Source of the DNA: Strigamia acuminata
Lineage: Eukaryota > Arthropoda > Chilopoda > Geophilomorpha > Linotaeniidae
NCBI GenBank assembly: GCA_949358305.1
Contig: OX442322.1
Coordinates: forward strand, 8,556,001 to 8,620,000
DNA: 64,000 nt
Direction: 5' to 3'
Shown here: positions 1 to 9,621 of the stretch, one piece after another
How positions within the stretch are numbered: position 1 is the stretch's first letter
Layout of the letters: each line of letters starts with the position of its first letter
Made by a program: the position numbers and the translations under genes
The notes under the pieces: generated by a model
Told to the model about the DNA's origin: nothing
The model's database searches: none
The model's input: the letters and a program-made list of their open reading frames with translations, nothing else

Positions 1-774
1 AAATACTAGGTAATGTTACTAATAAATACACTTAGGAAAAGTAATTTCCTTCAAAATAAAGCACTTTTAATAAGAATACACATGAAAATTAGTCTTGAAA
101 GAAAAGAAACGATCGCGGACGGCAACGCATATGCGAGGTCCGTCACGATCGTTCGTACAGACAAAACGGCTGCTCCGGGAAAGAAACTAAGTGCACAGAT
201 CGACAGATCACCCCTGAATTAGTCTAAAACAATATTAGGATCAATTCTAACGACAAGAATTCAATGAAAACGAAAGGTTAGAAGTTGGAGTCAAAACCGA
301 ACTAGATTTCGAAATATGACGTCACTCCAATTACACTAGTGAACTGTTTGACGACGGATGCACCCAATTTCACACGGAAACACACAAAATGAATAGGAAT
401 TGATAATATAAGACAAATTCTTATAAATAACACTTGAAATGAATGCAATAGACAATGAAATATCATATTTTAATAAACAACAGTATCATAAAACACTTTA
501 ATAGTTTTAATAATGCAAAAAATCCTGTAAAATAAGATTAAAATGTTATGCAAAATAAAACACACTAGAATAAGTCTATTTAAACACACAATACCCAAAA
601 TTCATGACAATATAAGAAAATAATGAACTAAAAGCTTTAATATGACACAAAAAACACCTGAAATGTAAGTCAAACTATTAGAAGCAAAATTTAACAACAC
701 TTTGAATATTTAATAGGACAATAAAATGGCAAATAAAAAGCAGTATCAATTTATATTCCACTCTGTTTGCAACA
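1..774 (-). repeat. 3' LTR of BEL/Pao element A, cut by window edge
   Basis: This stretch matches 36249-37022 with no difference that I could see, in the same orientation. The two copies flank the BEL/Pao coding pieces, so they are the LTRs of element A. On the minus strand the LTR begins TGTTGCAAACAGAG at 774. The remaining ~857 bp of this copy, judged from the complete copy at 35392-37022, lie outside the window. Confidence 0.9.
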
Positions 775-829
775 GAGAATTGCCGGCGAAAGGAGAGAGA
801 AGAGAGAACCACACACAAAGTCTTATTAG
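775..829 (-). other. 3' non-coding tail of element A with pyrimidine tract
   Basis: This short stretch lies between the pol stop codon and the 3' LTR. Read on the minus strand it is rich in C and T and ends GCCGGCAATTCTC before TGTTGC. A canonical purine-rich polypurine tract is not visible. The end of B (22968-22998) has a similar pyrimidine run followed by GCCGGCAA. Confidence 0.5.
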
Positions 830-3776
830 TCACTCTAGTTCAAGAGCTCTCACATGTTTCACTGATCTTTTTAACTCTCTTCCATCGGGTAACACTACTT
901 TGACAATTCTGATAAGACCATCATCACCGGGAAAAATTTCTTTTATCCTGGCAAGGGGCCAAAAATAGGGATTTGTTCCTATTTTTTCTAGTAGCACAAT
1001 TTGATCCACTTTAGGATTTTTGAAGAACTTATCACCTTTGGTTTCGTAAAAGTTTCTCAATTGCATGAGATAACTCTGTTTCCAGATCTGCCAGAAATCC
1101 CATATAAATTTTCGTCGTTTTGTATCAAGTTTTCTCAAATCTGATTTTTTAATTGCACTAAGTTTTTTGTTTATTAAGTACTTTGGCATGCCTCCTGTTA
1201 AAAAGTTTTCAGGTGCCAAAATTCTACCACCATCAACACTGTCTGGGACGTAAGATAAGGGTCTTGAATTTAACACTGAACTAATTTCTAAAGCCAAAGT
1301 TTGGAGAGTTTCCAAGTCAACTGTATAGCGAAGTAATGTTTTTCGAAGTTTATCCTTAACTGACCGGACGAGGCGTTCCCATGCCCCGCCCATCCAGGGG
1401 GACAGTGGTGGGATAAAAGTCCAAATCACTCTTTTTTCAGATAGGAAAGTCTGTATGTCCTTGTGTCCAATTAGTTTTCCCCACGATTGTAACTCCACGC
1501 TGCCGCGCTCGAAGGTTTTGCTATTATCGGAGAATATTTTAGCAGGATAGCCAAAACGTGCTCCGAATCGTCTCATTGCAAGTAGAAACTTTTGAACAGA
1601 AAGGTCATCGGAAACCTCTAAATGTAGGGATCGGGTCACCATACATGTGAATAAAAGAATATAAACCTTTTTGCGTTCTTTCTTGTTAGTTCCGACGTAA
1701 ATTGGCCCAAGATGGTCAATTCCCGTGTGTTGGAATGGAGCGGCTGGAGTTATACGTTCAGAAGGAAGGTCACCTGTAGAAGGGTTGTTTCGTGCAAGTT
1801 TTCCACGTCTGCAAATTGCACATTCTCGAATAACTGTCTGAATTGTTCTCCTTCCTTTTACGATCCAATATTGCTCACGTAAACGGTATAATGTTTCGCT
1901 TATATCACCATGAAATAGTTCCAGATGCACTTTTTTGATCAACAATCTTGTTAACCAACTATCGTAAGGTAGAATAATTGGATAAACCTCATCAAAAGTC
2001 AATAAAGATTTTTTCAAGCGACTACGAAGTCGAAGTAATCCGTCCTCGTCAATGAAAAGCTCGAAATTTCGTAGGGTGGAATGTTTACTCAGTTCTCGTT
2101 TGTTTTTCACATCCTCAAGTTCCTCAGAAAAATGCAGTTTCTGCGAAAACTGCAGGATCTTCAATTGGTTCGTCTCTAACTCGAGTGGCGAGAGAGGCTC
2201 ACCGCGCAAAAGTTTGTTTTTCCACCTCAAAATATAAGAAAAAACTCCTAAAAGTCGGTTGTAATCACGGAAACGTTTGAAGAATTGACCAATAAAGCTT
2301 TCTTTAACTTGAATAGTCATCACAATGATTTTTCGTTCCTCTTCTGAAAGATTTTCTTGTATAACTTCCTTTTTCTCTAGTTTTGAAACATCAACTCCGA
2401 ACCACCAAAGCTTATTGTTCATTAATGTTTTTGAGTTCTGTGGTCGAGTTAACAAATCAGCTGGGTTAAATTCCGTTGGTACGTGGGACCATTGTTCGGG
2501 CTTGGTTGAAGAAGTAATTTCTTGAACACGGTTCGAGACGTATGGCTTCCACACATTTTTATCGGAATTGATCCAGGCTAAAGTAATGGTGGAGTCCGAG
2601 TAGTATCGCACTTCAGTGACTGGATAACCAGGAAGAAAATTCTCAAGCAGATACTTTGTCATTCTTACTCCTACCAATGCTGCAGTTAATTCAAGTCGAG
2701 GAAGCGTAATTTTCTTGGCTGGCGCAATACGGCATTTGCTCAACAGTAAAGTTCTTTTGCCATCCACATTGACGACAAAAATTGAACAGCCAAATGCTTT
2801 CATACTGGCATCGCAGAAAACTTCCAATGTTATGTCCTGACCTGAATAAGTCTGTAGCCAACGTTGAACTTTTAATTCCTTCAACTTCTGTATGTCGAGA
2901 TTAAATTCTTCGACTTCTTTTTTCTCGGAGTCAAGAATCACTTCGTCCCAATTTTTTGTTCGAGCCCAGATAGCTTGAACAAGCAGTTTCATTCGAAGAA
3001 CGACAGGTGAAATGAGACCCATCGGATCAAATATGGATGCCATAAATGAGACCACTTCGCGTTTCGTTGTGGGAATTTTCTCTAACTTCGGGATTTTAAA
3101 CATAATCATGTCGTCTTGTGTATTCCATAAGATTCCCAACATCTTGATGATTTGAAGGTCGTCAAAATTCTCACCTCTCATGTGAAAATTTTTTGATTGA
3201 AGATTTTCAAAGACGGTTCTGCTAGCGGTTGCCCATTTAACAAGGGGAAGTTTCCCGTCGTCTAGAATCATCTTCAAATTCTCTGCATGTGTCGTTGTAT
3301 CGGCGGTGAAATCTCCTCCAGAAGTCAAATCATCCATAAAGATTCCGCTATCTAAAGCATCTACTTCTTTAGGATGAGTTTCTTCAAATTGTTTCGCTTG
3401 TTTTCGTATCGTAGCACAAAGGAGAAATGGAGAAGATATTACCCCAAATGGTACGACAATCATCCTCAAAATTAGTATGTTATTCCACAGGTTTTGCCAC
3501 GAATACGGTTGTTTGAAATAGTCACGAGTAACCCATAAGAAACGTAAGAAATTCCTATGTGTAGGGTTAATCAAAACCTGAAGGAAAGCCTGCTTAATGT
3601 CAGCGATTACAGGGATGCAATATAGTCTAAATCTCACCAACACAAGAATTAAGTCTGGATTTAAAGATGGGCCAGGGTACAAGCACTCATTCAACGAAAG
3701 TTTTCCTTTTTTGGCAGACGATGCGTTGAACACGATCCTAAATTTTGTCGTATCCCTGTCCTCCTTCACAACGGGG
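830..3776 (-). CDS. BEL/Pao Pol, C-terminal piece: RT, RNase H, integrase, DUF5641-like
   Basis: This is the third piece of the polyprotein of element A, about 981 codons on the minus strand. It starts abruptly where LTR B-1 was inserted. Numbering from the open frame at 3769, the reverse transcriptase has its catalytic FMDD at about residues 144-147. An RNase H region follows (FCDAS, then LPRLELTAAL). A His/Cys integrase zinc region includes CAICRRGK. The DDE core residues sit at about D685 (GIDHLGP), D746 (SDNS) and E798 (GGAWERL). The C-terminus resembles the DUF5641 tail typical of BEL/Pao elements. The frame is open to a TGA at 830-832 with no visible damage. It cannot be translated as one protein because 20 kb of B-1 separates it from the preceding piece. 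Confidence 0.93.
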
Positions 3777-4549
3777 TGTTGCGAGCACGCGCAACATGGA
3801 TTTTTGCTATCGCAATAGCGGATTTGCTTTGATTAATCATTAATTTAAGTTTGTGTTTAGTTAATAGTGCAGCTTAAGTTTTGGCTAAAGGTTAAATGAA
3901 TTTTGTGTAGTTTGTGACGTGGGAGTGGTGAATTACCTGATTTAAGCTGTCTTTCTTAAGGTAATCTTGCATCTTTTCTTTGATTCTTTGGAGTTTTACT
4001 GCTTGGATTCGTCCAAAGAGTTGCTGTTGTTAGTTCCTAAGTTAGTTTATTTATTTGAAACACTTTGTCTTAATTTATTACGGTTTTGTGCCTTTTGTAA
4101 TGATTTTATACTCGAAACTGTGTATTTTCTTGTATACGCTTTATCATTTTGTCACTAGAGGGACAATCCGCCTCTTGCGAGTGATTGTTGCCACTCGTTG
4201 CTAAGAGCCGCTGCTCTAATTGTTGTAGGTTGCGCAGCAACTACTCTGACTTGTTATATGTTTTTTCTAGTCCTAAGTAACGTTGATTTTCTCCTCTCTT
4301 ATGTGTAATGTTTTGATAGATTTTAACTTTACAATAAATTCGTTTTTGTGTGCTAACTTGAGCACAATAGTATTGAATTGTCCCAACATGTTCACAGCTC
4401 ACTTTACAGGTTTCACATCAAGGTTTTTTCCTGTAATGGACTTTCTTCTTTGGGATTCTTCACAAGTTCTGGTAAATAGGGTTATTTATTTTAACCATTT
4501 TCAAATGTCTTCTAGAGTGCAACACGGTCTTCAAGCACTGCTAGAAACA
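3777..4549 (+). repeat. 5' LTR of B-1
   Basis: It is a direct repeat of 22999-23771. The first 20 bases fold as a hairpin with arms TGTTGCG and CGCAACA. Diverged relatives are the LTRs of B-2 at 24382-25154 and 29687-32712. Short ORFs inside (for example 3967-4158) recur in every copy only because the LTR DNA recurs. Confidence 0.92.
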
Positions 4550-4553
4550 AAGT

Positions 4554-4578
4554 TGGTGCCGTTTTGCTTGACCAGGAT
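4554..4578 (+). promoter_or_regulatory. tRNA-His-like bipartite primer-binding site of B-1
   Basis: TGGTGCCG lies 4 bases after the LTR and matches the complement of a tRNA-His 3' end (CGGCACCA). TGACCAGGAT at 4569-4578 matches the complement of the adjoining acceptor and T-arm part. About 7 extra bases separate the two halves compared with a contiguous tRNA-His complement. Confidence 0.65.
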
Positions 4579-5104
4579 GCTAGCCAAGTGTCGTCAGGTT
4601 GCCGTGAGTTCGAAAATGGGTGACATCGCCGCCATTTTCGGAAACAAGATCGGTAATTGCAGTGGAGGCTGCCAGCGCTTAGTGACGACAGACGCATCGT
4701 GTGAAGCCAGCGCATTCACAAGCGCAATGCGGGTGGCTGTCGGTCAAATCGAGAATTGCTGCTCGGGATGGCGAAATTCGTCTCAGATTCGCCCAGTACG
4801 AGTGCGTCGTATGGCGGAATGCAGCGACCACTTCGGGATCGTCGATGGAGAGAGTTTCGGCAAGATTTTCCAGGATTTCGTGTGCCCAGTTCGTTGGACA
4901 GTACGAGGCTGTGTCCACACAGACGTGCGCCGTCTCACAAGCGACGCGGTCAAGATTCCAGTCGAGTTGTTTCTTCAGCAGCAGAGCGAGTTCTCTCAGT
5001 TGTACCGGACAGTCACGCCAAAAGATTCGTGCCGTCAGCGCACACAGAATGGTCACCGAGTTTGGAAGAGTCACTCTTCAAGCGTCAGTCGGCCGCCAGT
5101 TATA

Positions 5105-5122
5105 CACAACGCAATGTACTAG
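5105..5122 (+). promoter_or_regulatory. conserved leader box CACAACGCAATGTACTAG of B-1
   Basis: The 18-base box is identical in B-1 and in element C (minus strand, 18327-18310). It is near-identical in B-2 (25815), D (14487-14469, minus) and D-prime (40809). It lies ~200-650 bp downstream of each primer-binding site. The function is unknown; packaging, dimerisation or processing are possibilities. Confidence 0.55.
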
Positions 5123-6163
5123 AGTCGGCAATGAAGATTTCGTTTTTTTGTCGATTATATTTTCTCGTTTTCATCAAATGTTAATTTTAAGGTTTTTGGG
5201 GGATATTCTGGTTGTTTTGGGAGTTTTGGGGCGTTAGTTCTGTTTCATGCTTCTGCATACGTCGTTGTGCAAGTGTAGCTAGTTTCCACGCCTATTTGCG
5301 CCTTGTTTGGAGTCCCCTTAAACTCTAAACTTCTGTTTTTGTCCTCCTCGAATGCGTTTTCTAGTATTAATGTCATGAGTTTCTTGTTAAAGATACTAAA
5401 GAGTAGCTTATATGAATTTATTGGCTTTTTTGTCGGAAATTAATTAGGGAGTTCCTGTCTTTAATTGTCTACAGTTAGACCTGCGGTTTTTTAAGTAGCT
5501 TGCACACGTTTTATTGAGAATTTTTGGCCCAATCCGTGCATACGGTAGTTAGTTGTATTTGAATTTTCTTTAATCCACTCCCTTTTAATTTGAAATCGCC
5601 AACTTATTATACAATAAGCTCTTTGGTCTTGAGTTCTTGTAATTTCCCAGGGTTTTTCCCTTGTTACGTGTAAACTCTTTGAGAGTTTTTTTAGGCTTAA
5701 TGACAGGAGCGTCGTCACATTTGCAGATTTTTAGTGGTGTTGGCCAGTTAGTCGTCAGCTTGGGGTCGATTAACTCCCGCTTTTAGCTTTCTGCCCTACG
5801 CTAAAGTTAAATTACTAGCTATTGTGGGCCAACCAGTTCCCTCTTCTCGTCCTTCCCGCCTATCAGAGCGGCGGTCAGGGGGGTCCTTGAGTGATCTGGC
5901 TTCTTCTCGTCATGTGAGCCTGCTCTTGTGTTTGGAATGTGGACGACCTCTGGTCTTTACGTTTTGTGTCCAATGTTTTTCGTGTGCCGCACGAGTTTCC
6001 TCGTGAGCTCTGGTGTCGATCATCTCTCCGCTTCGGGAGAGGGCACACCCGTTTGGATTAGTTTCTTTGTTGCTCGAGTCTTGCTGAGCGAGCGCTGGCC
6101 CGCGAGGTCAGTCGGTTCTTATCTGTCAGTCAATTTCTGTTCGGTTAGATTGTTATACGACTT

Positions 6164-7869
6164 TGTAGCTATCAGCCTCGCTAAAGATGAGAGATGCTGC
6201 AGCTGGCGGGCTCGCTTAGGAGCGGTGCGAATTGGTGATTGAAGCAATTCGCCTTGTACTGGAAAAACTCCTTGCCCTGTTGTGTGCAGGACAAACTTGT
6301 TCTGTGACAAGAAATAATGATTTATTTCTCTAAGCAAACTTTACAGACTTTCGCACAGTTGAAGGTTGAAAGCAAAAGTGTTTTAATAATCAGTTTAGAT
6401 TAATAAAGAAAACTTATTACAAGGAAATCACGTGTGCAATAATTGTAACTAAGTATAAGATCAAGAAACAGGTTAACAGAGACACCAAATGCTGAACTTG
6501 AGAATTATAAACTGAGAAACAAGTTGTAGGTGCCACCAAGGCTACAGTACAGTGTTACAAAGATTTCGTTATTTAAACAGCTCAAACAACGCTTATATTT
6601 AAAGATTTATACATTAAAGCTTACAGAAACAAATAAAGTTACTAAATCCCTACTTAATTCTAAGACTGGTGGTAAAGAATGTCGAAATACGAGAGAACGA
6701 ACATTAGGCCGGGTCGGTAACGCTAAAACCCGGGGCAAAGTGTTCCAATTCGGTTAACGAACTCGGATAAGAACGCCAGGGCAACGTTAACTTCTACAAA
6801 CCTCCCAATTTCAATGCATTGACCAAGAATAACGTTTATTAGGCAAAACATTAAAGAAACCGGGACAAATCATTCCGAAAACCGCGTTGGAGCGTAAGAA
6901 GCGGGTGTTGAGAAAACCCGAAGACAACAAGAACGAAAAGCAGAGACAATGGCCGCCAAGGCCAAAGCAAGCAGAGATGAGAATGTACCAAGAAATCTGC
7001 GGAACCACTTAGAAGGTAATGCATAACGGGAATAATTGCTAATAATTAGAGCACTAATTAATCTACAGAGTATTCTAAATACCGGAACAACAAATTTAAT
7101 TACCACAAATGACAGGCGAGAGCAGGTTCGAGCAAACCAAGATGGCGGACCCGGATCGCCTCCAACTCTCCACGAGGCCAAACGAAGCTTCTCACGGCTC
7201 AGGACTCATTCCCCGGTACTTATGACGGTAAGAAATATTTATTCTAATGCATGATCAAAGTTCCCACGACATAATCAGCAATGTGTCGTTCCAGCAAAAA
7301 CCACGAGAACCGCTTCGAGATACAGACGAGCGCCAGCCAGCCAGACTGACTCGACACCCGCGAACATGCAAACACGAGAAGGAAACGACCGTCAGATGAG
7401 TATTTAAAGTGCAAACTATAAATAACAAGACAAATATTAAAAACCTATATTTTTTCCTACAGGGAATCGTCGGCCCCATGCAACCATCCGAGGCGAGCTT
7501 GCCAAATGTGCGCGCCGATCGATTTGGACACAACGAAACAAAACGACAGCTTCAAGACACGGAAAACGATCTTAACAGGTAAGAAAAACCTATCTGCTAC
7601 TTGCAAATAAGCCTCCTCAGTTTTACTAACGAAAATGCACCTTTTTCAGTAACCTGTATAAGAAAAAAGGCCTCAGACTCATCACACAACCGGACTGGAA
7701 GTGGAAGAAAACGCCAAGATGACGAGAAAATGATAATTCGGAAAGGAATTCGATCAGATAAGCTAAACTAGTTGATACCTTGCGTAGTTAATTATTTAAA
7801 AACTTAACTTTTACTTTTTACAGAGAGATTGGAAGTTTTATCCGCTACAACAACACTCTCTGTTGCTAA
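6164..7869 (-). repeat. 3' LTR of C, main part (interrupted by D)
   Basis: It appears identical to 18527-20232. The last 14 bases of the LTR are at 16613-16626, after element D and its CTAA duplication. On the plus strand this LTR carries an antisense spliced ORF candidate, described separately. Confidence 0.9.
6949..7771 (+). other. putative spliced antisense ORF in the C LTR (4 exons)
   Basis: On the strand opposite to element C, four exons with GT-AG introns stay in one frame: 6949-7015, 7116-7215, 7463-7578 and 7650-7771. They give 134 codons plus stop from ATG 6949 (MAAKAKASRD), or 103 from ATG 7142. The second ATG sits in CCAAGATGGCGGAC, close to the TISU/YY1 consensus. Donors include GAAG|GTAATG and ACAG|GTAAGA; acceptors include TTTTTTCCTACAG and CTTTTTCAG. 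Exon 3 encodes CNHPRRACQMC. An alternative donor, GACG|GTAAGA at 7228, also exists. The same exons recur in the other LTR copy, at 19312-20134. Function and actual expression are unknown, and chance remains possible. Confidence 0.35.
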
Positions 7870-9621
7870 TGTTGCCAGCAAGCAGTGATTGCTGCAAGAA
7901 CCGGCAACTCACGCACCTCGTAATAAACATTCGAGCGATCAAATCTTCGCACAGCACTTTTAACTACTCGACTCGATTGAAACCATTCTGACATCTGATA
8001 ACGCATCTCATGTTTTCTGACTTGGCCCTCATTGTCCTCTCCATGTCGACCGAAACTCGAGAACCTGGCTTTTGCTCTAAACATGACGGTTGGCGGATAT
8101 TCGGGCTCGAATATCAATATCGTCTTTCGCAAATCAAAGATGGCGTAGATTCGAATCTCGCGCTCGTGTGAAAACGAAAAGAAACACTCGTTCTTATTTG
8201 CGAACAAAAATAAAACGATGTTTAATCGTTCAAATCAAAACTATAACTACTTGTACAATATATAAACTCGTGCCACGAACTCTGATAACAATAAACGTCA
8301 ACACGAGTACATTATTAATAAAATAAACAACAATATATCAAAACCCCAATGTCTCAAAACGGCCTCCGTACAAACAAAACAAGAACGGCCGTTGAGAGTT
8401 CAAATTACACCAAAAAACTTATCTTTAATATCGAAAATCGTGCATATAAATAACTCAAACACTAATGATTATTTAATACAGCGAAAATAAATTGAAAGAA
8501 GGTGCAAACCTTCAAAATTAAAACCTCAACGAACATTGAATGGAAATCTCGAAAACCCGAAAACTGCTACATTTCGCCACGAGACGTCGCCTAATCAATG
8601 TAAACAAACACTTAATCTAATCAATCGCAATTCTCGCATCCCGGACATGGTCGCTGTTTTAATACGAATAAAGAACCCAAATAATGCATCCTCGACACTC
8701 GTTGTGCGCATTTAATAAATCCCTTGCATCGCACGGAATTAAATTCCCATCTCCCGCACTAAACCCAAGGCTATTCGCGGGCGAGTTATAAAACCCGAAC
8801 TCGACCGAAAAGATGCACGATGCGCCAAATCACGTGACACCCGACCAAACGATTGAATCTTATCCGAAACACAAAACAACGAAAAGGTAATCAACTATTC
8901 ATTTCGAAATCGGATTAAAGTCACACAATAAAAACTTAAGTCGAACAAATCTCATTCTGAATCAAATTAAATCTCAATCGAAAACGAGGCTCGTTGTACC
9001 AACTGTCTTCTAATGGCGGATCTAGCCGATCAACGCTCCTTGGCGACCAACGAAGCTTCGCCTCGGCCCAACGCCGAATCATCGGACCTTAATCCACGGT
9101 AAATCACAACTAAAACTATTCATTTAATTACTGGAGTGGTTTCTAAACTAATGGATTTAAATTTACAGGTACAAACAACATCTTCCCGGGTGCGCTACGA
9201 GTTTCGCCAGACCAAAACGCTCGATAAACTGCGACGACTTCGCTTTTCGCTTTGAAACCCATCCTCGCCGTTATCGCCTTTAATTAGCGACCCAATGCCT
9301 GCCTGTACCGTGTCAGATAAGTTCTCGAAAATTATTCAAACTAACCGGAACCGAAATTAAAAACCTTAACTTTTCCTTTGTAGATAAATCCGATGCCCGA
9401 ACTTAACACAAGATGGCGGACTGCGCTCACCTCTCATTTCCAATGTTGCGAACTCTTCGAGAAATTGAGACTTTCAAAGAAACGAAATGACCGAAACGAT
9501 TCAGCGAACCCCGACAACTTACAAGGTAAACATTCCAGAATGGTAATTCGAATCATGCAGATGAACCAAAGTTTCTTTCTCTTTTCTGAATATTAATTTT
9601 GTTGCGTATCTGCTCGCAACA
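7870..9621 (-). repeat. 3' LTR of D
   Basis: It is a direct repeat of 14857-16608 and a diverged inverse of the D-prime LTRs. It starts on the minus strand with a hairpin whose arms are TGTTGCG and CGCAACA. Confidence 0.92.
9013..9283 (+). other. putative spliced antisense ORF in the D LTR (2 exons)
   Basis: Exon 1 (9013-9098) starts ATGGCGGATC and encodes a peptide beginning MADLADQRS and containing TNEAS. It ends CCACG|GTAAAT in phase 2. Exon 2 begins at 9169 after AAATTTACAG and stays open to TAA at 9281-9283, giving 66 codons plus stop. Exon 1 resembles exon 2 of the C antisense ORF: both start MAD, contain NEAS and end in an Arg codon split CG|G. A second ATGGCG (9408) and a further donor (ACAAG|GTAAAC, 9525) lie downstream. 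The second LTR repeats this at 16000-16270. D-prime has the same exon on the minus strand from 39296 and 46141. Confidence 0.3.

Larger units (their letters stand above)
4550..6163 (+). other. 5' internal region of B-1, leader and non-coding
   Basis: The first ~560 bp are GC-rich and open in several frames on both strands. One frame runs from the LTR (4283) through the primer site to 5122. The equivalent leader of B-2 keeps an open frame but is very different in sequence, apart from short blocks such as GATGGCGAAATT. After the conserved box at 5105 the DNA is T-rich, and I see no coding sequence. The region is interrupted at 6163 by element C. ACTT at 6160-6163 is the target duplication. Confidence 0.6.

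Noticed and set aside
1-774. Repeats at 1-774 and 36249-37022 as a segmental duplication
   Set aside because: They flank a BEL/Pao coding region in the correct order with a primer site next to one copy, so LTRs explain them.
8090-8326. 78-codon ORF repeated in all D and D-prime LTRs
   Set aside because: It recurs only because the LTR DNA recurs. Its composition is that of AT-rich translated DNA.
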